Of a stretch of 21,549 nt of DNA, positions 1 through 8,058 are shown in pieces. Positions within the stretch are counted from its first letter, which is position 1, and each line of letters opens with the position of its first letter. Origin of the DNA: an uncultured Collinsella sp. (GTDB lineage: Bacteria > Actinomycetota > Coriobacteriia > Coriobacteriales > Coriobacteriaceae); contig CABSNK010000027.1 in assembly GCA_902479075.1 (NCBI GenBank), forward strand, positions 1 to 21,549, given 5' to 3'. Below the pieces are notes generated by a model, which was not told the origin of the DNA, did no database searches, and worked only from the letters and a program-made list of their open reading frames with translations. Made by a program: the position numbers and the translations under genes.

Positions 1-208
1 CCCCGAGCAGGGGCGACCCGCCGTCGGTAGCCTCCGCGGAGAGGCCGTCGAGGGAAAAGTCCTCCGACAGGCCAGACATATTATTAGCAGGATCGACGAA
101 AAGAGATGAAGTGCCTTGATCTGTCGCAAAGGAATACGAAGCGGCCATAGGCAAAATCAAAAAAGCAACAAATATTGCAAGGATGAGCTTACGGCAAACT
201 GTCTTCAT
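1..208 (-). CDS. Secreted protein, N-terminal fragment (cut by window edge)
   Basis: The minus-strand frame is open from an ATG at 208 to the window edge, giving 69 residues with no stop. The N-terminus is a clear signal peptide: MKTVCRKL, then a hydrophobic stretch (about residues 9-20), then a small-residue region ending near SYSFA at residues 24-28. The visible mature part is acidic and low in complexity, with no recognisable domain. It lies 78 bp downstream of the autolysin on the same strand and may be co-transcribed with it. An AGGA about 12 nt before the ATG is a weak ribosome binding site. The product is probably an exported or cell-wall protein. The function cannot be told from this fragment. 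Confidence 0.6.
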   Translation of the reverse strand, partial: MKTVCRKLILAIFVAFLILPMAASYSFATDQGTSSLFVDPANNMSGLSEDFSLDGLSAEATDGGSPLLG

Positions 209-286
209 CGGAATCAGGTATCCTAACAAACGAAGCTGTATAACTGAAATCTAAAGACGACTAGCGCTAAAGGGAAAATCGCATCA

Positions 287-2962
287 TTAGATCATTCTGT
301 TAATAATCGCTGCAATCCTTTGGCCGTAACCATCCCCAGGGACAGCCCATAAACCATTGAGGTCCTCTAGACACGGAGCGATGCCCAGATATCCCCTATC
401 AACAAGTATTTGATAACGAGGGTCAACACAAACATTGTTCAAGGGCATACCGGTCGCATAGCCTTTTAAATGCTGAGATTGAGCAAGCAGCCCCTGATAT
501 ACGTTGTCAAACCTTGCCCCACCGACTTGAGGACTAGTAGCCCCCAAGCCAGCAAAATTGCACTGGTCTGCGGATACCGAACCCCCGAACTGGAGCCATC
601 CGGTCTCCAACATGGCTTGGGCAAATACCACTTCAGGCCTAACGCCTTCAGAGGAGGCGGCCAAAATAACCTGATTACAAAACTCAGTAATGCTAGAAGC
701 ACCCCTTTGCGAATAAACCTCAGAGGGATAAGTATGTCCGGTAGAAACAAACAAACGAGCCATGGATTCAGCAGATATCGTAGACGTACCCATAATTGGC
801 GTACCGTCGACCGTCACCTTGCGGGTGATGTGCTTGGCCCGATCGCCGTCGATCACGTCGAGGTAGAGGGTGTACTCTCCGGGCTCGGAGGGGGTCCACT
901 CGCAGGAGGCGGAGGAGCTGGAGCCGCCGCCGACGGTGCCCCACTTGGCCCAGCCGCCCTTCTCCCAGACGAACTTGTACTTGAGGCCGCCGGTGTCGCC
1001 GGAGACCCTGGCCTGGAGCTTGAGCGGCTTGCCGGAGCGCGCCTCGCCGGAGACGTCGAGGCCCTCGACGCTGAAGCGGTCCTCGACCGTCACCTTGCGG
1101 GTGAGGTGCTTGGCCCGATCGCCGTCGATCACGTCGAGGTAGAGGGTGTACTCTCCGGGCTCGGAGGGGGTCCACTCGCAGGAGGCGGAGGAGCTGGAGC
1201 CGCCGCCGACGGTGCCCCACTTGGCCCAGCCGCCCTTCTCCCAGACGAACTTGTACTTGAGGCCGCCGGTGTCGCCGGAGACCCTGGCCTGGAGCTTGAG
1301 CGGCTTGCCGGAGCGCGCCTCGCCGGAGACGTCGAGGCCCTCGACGGACCAATTGACTACTTTATATTTGGAGGTGCTCGATATGTAACCATTGGAGTCA
1401 ACAACATCGGCATAAATTTCGTATTCACCAGCTTGCGGCAAAGTCCAAACAACCGACGGGCTGGTCAAATCTTGACCAATTACACCCCAATTTGAGCTGT
1501 TCCAATCGGCTCCGACTTTATGCCAAACAAATTTGTACTTAAGACCATCGGTCTTACCGGTAACATTCACGCCAACCTTAATGGAAGATCCAGCACGCCC
1601 CAATTCTTCCGAGAAGGTGATTCCGTCAATGGAATAAGGGTGCGGAAACTGCGCAATAATAGCAGCGGCATCAGCCTCGCCAAGACGACGACAGCCGTCA
1701 TCGGAAAAGTAGTTAGCGACATCGCCGGAATTCGAAATAAAGCCATGCTCAATTAAGATGCCAGGAATCCCCTGCTCGCGGGCGCATCGGATTACCGCAA
1801 ACTCATCTCCCACTTGCATCTGGAAAACGCCGCGGTACGTAAGACCCATAGCAGCAAGGTTATTCATAACCTTATTGGCAAGCTCAACAGAAACCTGTGT
1901 ATAGTCTGATCCATTTGCGGTGGGAGCGTAAACCTCAGCACCATGAGCAGCAGAGGAGCCGGAATTAATATGGAAGCTCACGAAAGCTTGCGCACCCTGA
2001 TCGATGCAACGCTGAACGCGATAAAGAAAATCATTACCGGAGTAATTGCCGTATTGTTCACGAGCAAGAACGACCTTAAAACCGTATGCCTCGAGCTTAT
2101 TCTTGCATGCCGTCACAATCTTCCAGGTAAGATCGGCCTCGCTTTTGCCATTACCCTGCGCACCGGGGTCAGATCCACCATGACCAGCATCAAGAGCGAT
2201 TACGCTAACGTTGCGAGCGGAGCGAGCGGCATAAGTAGAAACACCATCCGGAGAATCGGCACACTCCAACGCCTGCTGAATAGACTGTGCCTCAACAGCA
2301 TTTCCGTCCCCATCTGCATAATAAACAGATGTGCCCTCGGAGTTCATAGAGCTATCTACGACGTTGAACGAATAATCTCGATCAGAAAGATCGATCTTAT
2401 GTTCAGTCCCATCTCCCTCTAGATAATACGAAATCGAAGTGAGGAAATAAGTATTAGCTTCGAGTTTTGAGCCAAAGGTAAAGGCGGCAGAATTATCAGC
2501 CGTAGCAGACGCGTCGACAGAGCCCTTTACGCCGTTGGCACTCACATAGCCAAGCGTAGCAGAGGAAAGAACTTCACCGTCATTAGGAGTAGCAAAAGCA
2601 ATGACCTGATCAGCTCCAGAGGGAAGGCTTGGGTAGGCCAGGTAAACGTATTCGAAGGTCGACTCGACCGAATCGACCTGTTGATCGGTCTTGACATCGC
2701 TTTCAGTTGCGCCTTGGCTCAACGACTCGATAGCCTCAATATCCCCTTCAACCGGTGATTGGTCAACGGTAGCCTCACTGCTTTCAACATCGTCACCACG
2801 TGCAGCAACTCCGTCATCACCCGCAGAAATCACATCCGTCACAGCTTCAGCTGGCTGCGCCTCGTTCAACCCGTAAGCAGCAACTACAGGACTCATCAAT
2901 GACGAAAATGTCAGAAGAGCAGCCAGAGAAAAACTGGTTGTGACACGTAAAACCTTTTTCAT
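287..2962 (-). CDS. Bifunctional autolysin: N-acetylmuramoyl-L-alanine amidase (Amidase_3) plus glucosaminidase
   Basis: The protein has 891 residues from the ATG at 2962. The frame is open to 2992, but the inner start has GGGGA six bases upstream and begins a proper signal peptide (MKKVLRVTTSFSLAALL...). An acidic linker follows (about 30-100), then a beta-rich region (about 100-200). An Amidase_3 domain spans about 254-438, with DAGHGG (His261), Glu275, SFHINSG (His331) and ILIEHGF (Glu405) matching the zinc ligands and catalytic glutamate of the family. Three Ig-like, triple-tyrosine-like repeats lie at about 442-536, 539-627 and 631-719. The C-terminus (about 735-891), with LETGW and NFAGLG, fits the Glucosaminidase (PF01832) fold. 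Known members cut peptidoglycan at the amide and glycan bonds, so the enzyme probably acts in the cell wall during separation or turnover. The second and third repeats are almost identical and GC-rich, unlike the rest of the gene. Confidence 0.88.
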   Translation of the reverse strand: MKKVLRVTTSFSLAALLTFSSLMSPVVAAYGLNEAQPAEAVTDVISAGDDGVAARGDDVESSEATVDQSPVEGDIEAIESLSQGATESDVKTDQQVDSVESTFEYVYLAYPSLPSGADQVIAFATPNDGEVLSSATLGYVSANGVKGSVDASATADNSAAFTFGSKLEANTYFLTSISYYLEGDGTEHKIDLSDRDYSFNVVDSSMNSEGTSVYYADGDGNAVEAQSIQQALECADSPDGVSTYAARSARNVSVIALDAGHGGSDPGAQGNGKSEADLTWKIVTACKNKLEAYGFKVVLAREQYGNYSGNDFLYRVQRCIDQGAQAFVSFHINSGSSAAHGAEVYAPTANGSDYTQVSVELANKVMNNLAAMGLTYRGVFQMQVGDEFAVIRCAREQGIPGILIEHGFISNSGDVANYFSDDGCRRLGEADAAAIIAQFPHPYSIDGITFSEELGRAGSSIKVGVNVTGKTDGLKYKFVWHKVGADWNSSNWGVIGQDLTSPSVVWTLPQAGEYEIYADVVDSNGYISSTSKYKVVNWSVEGLDVSGEARSGKPLKLQARVSGDTGGLKYKFVWEKGGWAKWGTVGGGSSSSASCEWTPSEPGEYTLYLDVIDGDRAKHLTRKVTVEDRFSVEGLDVSGEARSGKPLKLQARVSGDTGGLKYKFVWEKGGWAKWGTVGGGSSSSASCEWTPSEPGEYTLYLDVIDGDRAKHITRKVTVDGTPIMGTSTISAESMARLFVSTGHTYPSEVYSQRGASSITEFCNQVILAASSEGVRPEVVFAQAMLETGWLQFGGSVSADQCNFAGLGATSPQVGGARFDNVYQGLLAQSQHLKGYATGMPLNNVCVDPRYQILVDRGYLGIAPCLEDLNGLWAVPGDGYGQRIAAIINRMI
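807..1070. repeat. Tandem intragenic repeat, copy A (264 bp)
   Basis: This block inside the autolysin gene matches 1083-1346 at a fixed offset of 276 bp. The only difference I find is one base (829 versus 1105), which changes Ile to Leu in the HITRK/HLTRK segment. It encodes the last of three beta-rich repeats, running from VEGLDVSGEARSG to RKVTV. It is visibly richer in G+C than the flanking parts of the same gene. Confidence 0.95.
1083..1346. repeat. Tandem intragenic repeat, copy B (264 bp)
   Basis: Partner of the block at 807-1070, separated from it by 12 bp of unique sequence (1071-1082). It encodes the middle beta-rich repeat of the autolysin. A third, diverged and more AT-rich repeat lies upstream in the protein. 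It shares the GLKYKFVW core with these two at residue level but is not a DNA repeat of them. Confidence 0.95.
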
Positions 2963-3205
2963 ATTGAATCCCCAGTCAAAATGAATATCCATGTGGCAAC
3001 ATTATCCATCAATTATCTCTTCTTTTGAACAATTGTCATTGAAAGGAATCGTGTTGAATCAAGATGGCACGAAACGGAGATCCCGATTCGTTTGGCCATC
3101 TGCTAACTTGGCAACCCTTACCGTTGCCTTCACCCAAATGCAACTAAAACCGTTGCAAACGCAATTAGGTATAATTCTTCCAGATCGCCTAGAGAAAGTG
3201 TTTGA
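2963..3205. promoter_or_regulatory. Divergent intergenic region with promoters for autolysin and glycosyltransferase
   Basis: For the minus-strand autolysin, a -10 GATAAT (3001-3006) and a -35-like TTCAAA (3024-3029) are 17 bp apart. An overlapping alternative has GATAAT at 3012-3017 and ATGACA at 3034-3039, with a 16-bp spacer. For the plus-strand glycosyltransferase, a perfect TATAAT (3170-3175) lies about 30 bp before the ATG, without a well-spaced -35 (TTGCAA at 3153-3158 is too close). I see no convincing gene here. The region is AT-rich compared with the rest of the window. Confidence 0.5.
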
Positions 3206-4306
3206 ATGCTGACCGTAATCGTGCCTACTTACAATGCCGAGCCGTATCTTTCTCAGGCTATAGGCAGCCTATTAAACGAAAAGAATATCGAACTGGAAAT
3301 CCTCGCCATTAACGACGGATCCACCGACAACTCACTCGCCATTATGGAAGATTTCGCCGCGCGCGACTCACGCGTTCGAGTGATCGATAAGGCAAACCAG
3401 GGTTACGGCGCAACCTGCAATCTGGGCATTCGCGAGGCAAAGGGCGACTGGATTGCCATCCTCGAGCCCGATGATTGGATCGAGCCCGGAATGTACTCCG
3501 ACATGCTTGCCTTTGCCAAACGCGAATTTGGCGATCCGAACAAGCTCGATATTATTGAGACCCCGTATTGGATCATTCGCAACCCCGATACTCCCCAAGA
3601 GGTCAAACTACACTGCGCATATCGCGGTCGCATTAAACCGCCTCGGCAACCATTCACCATTCACGACGCTCCACACCTGCTGGCCCATCATCCGTCCATT
3701 TGGTCGGCAATCTATCGTCGCGACTTCCTGTTGCAAAACAATATCTGGTTTAAGGAAATCCCCGGTGCGGGCTGGGCCGATAATCCATTCCTTGTCGAAA
3801 CGCTATGCCAGGCAAAGGCGATCGCTTACTGGCCCAAGCCGTATTACTGCTACCGCGAGGAAACGCCCGAAAAGGCGGCTGCTCTGGCCAAGCGTGACCC
3901 CTTGATGCCGTTTAATCGCTGGAACGATATGGTCGATATTCTTGAGCGGCTCAACGTCACCGACCCCGCCGTTTGGACACCCCAAATCACACGTGGCTTC
4001 ACCTATATGGGCATCATGATTGAGCACACCGGAATTGAAGGCCACCCCGAAATCGAGCGGGCGATCCACAGGATGTTCGAACGCATGCCGCAAGAGCTGG
4101 TATTTGCCAATCCTCGCGTTACTCCCGCGGCCAAAAAGCTCTATGCCGAGTATATGGGTATCGCCGACCCTAAAATCAGCTACTGCGCATACGCCAAGGA
4201 CCTCGTGGGCGAGGGCTTGTATAACGTATGGAACAAGGGCCCCAAGCAGACTCTAAAAATGATCACATCGCACTTTGGTTCATACAACGCACGCGCTGGA
4301 AAATAG
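3206..4306 (+). CDS. Family 2 glycosyltransferase (GT-A fold)
   Basis: The product has 366 residues and starts MLTVIVPTYNAEPYL, the usual beginning of a GT2 enzyme. The ATG at 3206 has AGAGAAAG seven bases upstream. NDGSTDNS (about 36-43), NQGYG (64-68) and the nucleotide-sugar/metal motif EPDDW (87-91) are in the expected order. The middle region (GWADNPFLVETL, then YCYREE) is like the acceptor-side half of capsule and teichoic-acid type GT2 enzymes. No transmembrane segment is evident, so it probably acts at the cytoplasmic face of the membrane. It precedes the acyltransferase by four bases, which suggests one transcript making or decorating a surface glycan. The donor and acceptor sugars cannot be told from the sequence. 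Confidence 0.9.
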   Translation: MLTVIVPTYNAEPYLSQAIGSLLNEKNIELEILAINDGSTDNSLAIMEDFAARDSRVRVIDKANQGYGATCNLGIREAKGDWIAILEPDDWIEPGMYSDMLAFAKREFGDPNKLDIIETPYWIIRNPDTPQEVKLHCAYRGRIKPPRQPFTIHDAPHLLAHHPSIWSAIYRRDFLLQNNIWFKEIPGAGWADNPFLVETLCQAKAIAYWPKPYYCYREETPEKAAALAKRDPLMPFNRWNDMVDILERLNVTDPAVWTPQITRGFTYMGIMIEHTGIEGHPEIERAIHRMFERMPQELVFANPRVTPAAKKLYAEYMGIADPKISYCAYAKDLVGEGLYNVWNKGPKQTLKMITSHFGSYNARAGK

Positions 4307-4310
4307 TCTG

Positions 4311-5456
4311 ATGGGCAGTAAAGCAAGCAGAAATACCTCCATCGAGGCGCTGCGCTTGGTCGCGGTTGCTGGCATCGCGATATTCCACACGTTTCAGTGG
4401 ACCTTTCAAACCGTCTGCGCCGGTCTACCGGAATATGCGCCGCTCGCCGTCTTCCCTTACTCCGGCGCGCTCGGCCTCATCAACCTGCTGGGCTGCTGGG
4501 CCAACGAGGTCTTCTTTATGATCTCGGGATACTTCCTTATTCCCTCGGCGGTACGCGCCCTCCAAAACGGTTCATCCGCGCAGGGCCTCACGCTCAAATC
4601 GCTTGGGCGCCTCAAGAAGATCGTCTTGCCCACGCTCTTTTATTGCGCCACCTGCCTGTTTGTTTCGATGTACGTGTATCCCCTACCAGAAATCTCGCTG
4701 CATGAGATTGGCTGGCTCACGTTGGGCATCGAGTTTATCTGGGTCTACGCGGTATCCGTATTGCTCGTCCCAGTGATTGCGGTGATACGACAGCAAATCG
4801 GCAGCAAAAGAGCCCAGTTTGTCGTAGCACTTCTTGTGCTCGCAACATTTGGAATCAACTGCTACATCGCGGCGACGGCAAACGAATCGGCCGGTATCAT
4901 TTTGTGGCGCAAACTCATGAGCGCCGTTACCTACCTGGTCGCGTTTATTGCAGCTGGAGAAATGCGCTTTGTCCTCGAATGCCACGGCAACGCATCCGGC
5001 GCTCAAAAATCCAAGATCGTACTCATCGGACTCGTTGCCGCCACCATCGCGCTCGAGCTTCTGCTATCGGCAAACAGCCAGTACAACACGCTCTGGAAGC
5101 TCTCCTACAAGTCCACTTCCGTCATATCCTTTATCTTGGCCGCCGCATCCGTTGCCGCCGCAGCGCTTCATCAGCCGCGCCACAAAGTCACAGCTGCAGA
5201 CAAGACAATCATGTCCCTCGCCGCAGGAACGCTCGCTTTCTACGCCGTGCAGTCGTTTACCTGCAACGTCTGGCGACCCATCTTCGACAATGCAATCTAC
5301 ACCATGGCAACAGGCATCCAAACGGGAACGCCCCGTCCAGCCGCCGCCATTTTGCTCGGAATCCTTATGAGCCTTTGCCTCGCGCTTTCCCTGCTCCTCG
5401 TGGATATCGTGCGCAGAGCCGTAGTCGAGTCCATCAAGGCCCGTATGAACGGCTAA
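4311..5456 (+). CDS. Acyltransferase family 3 integral membrane protein
   Basis: The protein has 381 residues from the ATG at 4311, four bases after the upstream stop. An in-frame TTG at 4275 would add 12 residues overlapping the glycosyltransferase and is less likely. The N-terminal motif SIEALRLVAVAGIAIFHTF carries the Arg15/His26 pair typical of acyltransferase-3 (OafA/YrhL type) proteins. About ten hydrophobic segments follow, with MISGYFL near the second one. Members move acetyl or other acyl groups onto sugars at the membrane, so the likely role is O-acylation of the glycan made with the preceding GT2 enzyme. That is an inference from position. The stop overlaps the stop of the convergent minus-strand gene. 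Confidence 0.85.
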   Translation: MGSKASRNTSIEALRLVAVAGIAIFHTFQWTFQTVCAGLPEYAPLAVFPYSGALGLINLLGCWANEVFFMISGYFLIPSAVRALQNGSSAQGLTLKSLGRLKKIVLPTLFYCATCLFVSMYVYPLPEISLHEIGWLTLGIEFIWVYAVSVLLVPVIAVIRQQIGSKRAQFVVALLVLATFGINCYIAATANESAGIILWRKLMSAVTYLVAFIAAGEMRFVLECHGNASGAQKSKIVLIGLVAATIALELLLSANSQYNTLWKLSYKSTSVISFILAAASVAAAALHQPRHKVTAADKTIMSLAAGTLAFYAVQSFTCNVWRPIFDNAIYTMATGIQTGTPRPAAAILLGILMSLCLALSLLLVDIVRRAVVESIKARMNG

Positions 5457-6834
5457 GCGACCTTCTGACTCCTCAGACCACGAAGCGCGCTTACACCCGA
5501 AACAAATAAAATCGCAAAGACAATCGCCCAATTCTTGCAGCCAAATACCGGAATATGAACGATCGCATGGTCGTGCATAACAACGAAATAACCCAGAACA
5601 ACAACCAGAGGCAGTGCCATGAGCAGCGACTGGATCAACACCTTTCGACGACGACCGTCTTGTGCGCCGCCCCGTATCGAGCAAACGAGCACGGCAATCC
5701 AGATCACCAATACGACGGCAAACGAAACAAGACAAACGACGTTCGAGATCATCGCATAACCAGCTGTTGAGCAAATGGCGAACAGCTGCGGGCTCATGTA
5801 ATAAAACGCCTTCAAAATCTGAGGCCAGTCAGCCTGGGGCAACAGTGACGAAGTCCCATGCGCAGACCAAAGGCCCATCTCGCCCAGAACGTTCGAAAAG
5901 ACCGCGTCCCAGCCCAGCACAAACGCCGCGACAACCCATTTCATCGCCCAGGTAAACACAAACGAAAGCCCAAACCCAAAGAGCGCCTGCAGCATCGTGA
6001 CGACGCAACGCTTGGGGCGCTCACCCTTGGGGAGCGCAATGAAGGCGAAAAAGCAATGCAGGACGACAACTGCGGCGGGATCGTTAAAAAGTCAAGAAAC
6101 GAAAACACGGCGCCCGTCGCTATCGACCAAAGGACAAGGCGGCTTGTGAAAACCCGTGCGTTCGGGGCCGAGCCCAAACGAAGGCTCATACAAGACATCA
6201 TGATGAGCGCCACAAAGAACGAGATGCACAGCAGCAGATCACCGATAAAATTGAAAAACAGATTGGTCGAGAACAACAGGATTGTAAGAAACCCCAACGT
6301 CAATGGCTTTGAAAATCGCTTCCGCAAGGCAACGTAAGCGCAAGCGGAGCCGGCAATCGCCAGAGCGGCCGCAGGCACCACGACAACGCCGATACCACCA
6401 ATAAACAGGCAGACATTCGTAAGGAGCTGCCATCCATGCCAATACCGGTAGTACTGCTGATGCGTAATCCCGCCGGCTTTCGTAACGTCATCAATCTCGG
6501 CAACAGTCATCGTCTTAAACGGAGAACCTTGGTCCTTTTGCTGTGCGACTTCAATGATAAAGCGATTGTTATCAAAGCAAACAGGACCAGCTGCAACACG
6601 GTGGTCATAGACATACACGTCAGACAACAGGGCAGAGGACTCCGAACCCTGCGCATGTGACTCGATAACGGGCCTCGGCAGGCAATTCGCCGCGGTATTG
6701 CTCAGGACAAATACGACCTGAAGAACCAAAAACAGCAACATGACCTTGACGGGAAGGCTATCGGCAAAGGAAGCTAAACGAGTTTTATTCACAGGGCATC
6801 CAAACACAAAGATCGCGTCCACGGGATTCGGCAC
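5453..6834 (-). pseudogene. Polytopic membrane protein split by a one-base frameshift
   Basis: Two minus-strand frames together make one membrane protein of about 446-460 residues. The first runs from 6834 (GTG) or, more plausibly, from the GTG at 6792, which has GGA upstream, and keeps a membrane-protein pattern down to about 6086. It then degrades into a Ser/Arg-rich tail. The second frame continues the hydrophobic pattern from the same place (AAVVVLHCFFAFIALPKGE) and ends at 5453. Adding one base to the A5 tract at 6086-6090 joins them without a stop. The fused protein has one TM helix, a loop of about 85 residues, and further TM helices. I do not recognise a family. Its place between surface-glycan genes hints at an envelope role, by context only. 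It could be a true null allele, a phase-variable tract or a sequencing error. Confidence 0.7.
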
Positions 6835-7029
6835 CTATGTAATACCACAATGCGCGCTTGCAATCTCGCCGCGCACGCACGTCAACCAGGCTTGTAGCAA
6901 ACGTTCTTGGTGATTAGTGGAACATTAACCGCGGGCGCCTACCTACGCTTACAATAGTCATGTCCCATGGGACACGTTGTTTATTCCGCAGGGCCGAAAT
7001 GCTGCCCACGCGAAAGGATATTCTCGTTC
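6835..7029. promoter_or_regulatory. Divergent intergenic region: -10 TACAAT and a 14-bp perfect palindrome
   Basis: TACAAT at 6950-6955 is a likely -10 for the downstream glycosyltransferase; a clear -35 at normal spacing is missing. A perfect palindrome TGTCCCATGGGACA (6961-6974) begins where transcription would start, a usual place for a repressor site. AAAGGA (7012-7017) lies about 12 bases before the chosen ATG. No gene is evident in this stretch. Confidence 0.4.
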
Positions 7030-8049
7030 ATGACTTCCACCCTTCCCGCTCCCATCGATAAGCTCGCCATCGTTGTCGTTACGTACAAGCGCCAGGAGCT
7101 CTTGGCCAACCTGTTCGACTCCATGACCGAGCTCACGGCAACGCCTTGGCGTATCGTGATCGTCGACAATGAGAATTCGCGCGAGACCGAAGCCATGTGC
7201 GTCGCATTCAACGAGCGCCTCGCCAACCTGTGGGGCATCGACACCGATCAGCCCGATGCAAAGGGTGGCACCGACCGCGTCATCTACGCCCCGCAGCTCA
7301 AAAACGGCGGCGGCGCGGGTGGCTTCTCCGCCGGCACCAAGTGCGCCTACGACTTGGGCGCCCAGTGGTTCTGGGTCATGGACGACGACGTGCTCGTCAT
7401 CCCGGAGGGCATTGAGCGCCTGGCCAAGTGGACGGACCGCTACGACGTCATCCAGGGTTCGCGCCTGGACTTCGACGGCGGTGCCTTCTTTTGGCAGTAC
7501 CAGCTCATCCTTTCGCTCGGTATCCCCAACCCCATCGCTAAGTGGGACCTGGGCCCCGAGGGCTACCGCGCCATGAACCAGCTGTGCTTTGAAGGCGGCC
7601 TGTTCTCGCGTCGCGTAGTCGACAAGATCGGCCTGCCCGATGCGCGCTTTTTCATCTACGGCGACGATGCATGCTACGGCTATGTTGCGAGCCAGCACTT
7701 CCCCGCCGCCGTGGTTGCCGACGTGGTGCTCAAGCGCGCCCGCGCCGTCTCTAACTGGGACATCGCCGGCAAACGCCAGCTCAACTCCACGAGCGACACC
7801 AACCGCTACTACATCATGCGCAATCGCGGCTTTTTGGCCCGCTACATGCAGATCTACGGTGACTACCACCCCATACTGTTCCGTCTGGGCAATGCCGCGA
7901 CCTTTTGCAAGGAGTTCATTCGTCTGGCAGCGGTCGACAAGTGCTTTAAGACCGGCATCCCGGCGCTGCGCCGTGGCATGAAAGACGCCCGCAAGATTAT
8001 CAAGGACCCCGACTGGGAGCCCATGCCGCCCATGAAGGACGCAGAGTAG
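7030..8049 (+). CDS. GlfT-like glycosyltransferase (GT2)
   Basis: The protein has 339 residues from the ATG at 7030 (MTSTLPAPIDKLAIVVVTYKR). The frame stays open to an ATG at 6967, but that start sits in the palindrome and adds residues not typical of the family. VVVTYKR (16-21), IVDNENS, KNGGGAGGFSAG (about 91-102) and WVMDDDV (115-121) match GT2 enzymes of the galactofuranosyl/rhamnosyl type. The glycine-rich NxGGxGGF loop and the DDD triad are characteristic. Such enzymes add galactofuranose or related sugars from a nucleotide donor to envelope glycans. The sugar used here is not determined. No transmembrane helix is obvious. It ends nine bases before the stop of the convergent ATPase gene. 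Confidence 0.85.
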   Translation: MTSTLPAPIDKLAIVVVTYKRQELLANLFDSMTELTATPWRIVIVDNENSRETEAMCVAFNERLANLWGIDTDQPDAKGGTDRVIYAPQLKNGGGAGGFSAGTKCAYDLGAQWFWVMDDDVLVIPEGIERLAKWTDRYDVIQGSRLDFDGGAFFWQYQLILSLGIPNPIAKWDLGPEGYRAMNQLCFEGGLFSRRVVDKIGLPDARFFIYGDDACYGYVASQHFPAAVVADVVLKRARAVSNWDIAGKRQLNSTSDTNRYYIMRNRGFLARYMQIYGDYHPILFRLGNAATFCKEFIRLAAVDKCFKTGIPALRRGMKDARKIIKDPDWEPMPPMKDAE

Positions 8050-8058
8050 CGGACACCC

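Noticed and set aside
470..1495. Plus-strand frame with two repeated Gly/Ala/Leu-rich segments
   Set aside because: The repeats simply mirror the tandem repeats of the autolysin on the other strand.
2991..3212. Plus-strand frame of 73 codons before the GT2 gene
   Set aside because: It crosses the divergent promoter region, lacks a ribosome site and overlaps the clear glycosyltransferase start.
5453..5456. Overlapping stop codons of the convergent acyltransferase and membrane-protein genes
   Set aside because: A short convergent overlap is common in compact genomes and gives no evidence of a special arrangement.
6080..6095. Programmed -1 ribosomal frameshift in the membrane-protein gene
   Set aside because: The codons GAC TTT TTA ACG do not form a standard X-XXY-YYZ slippery heptamer. 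A one-base loss in the homopolymer is the simpler explanation, though slippage is not excluded.
6957..6966. GTCATGTCCC shared by the leaders at 6957 and 19741
   Set aside because: A shared 10-mer is expected by chance many times in a window of this size, and the positions relative to the two -10 boxes differ.
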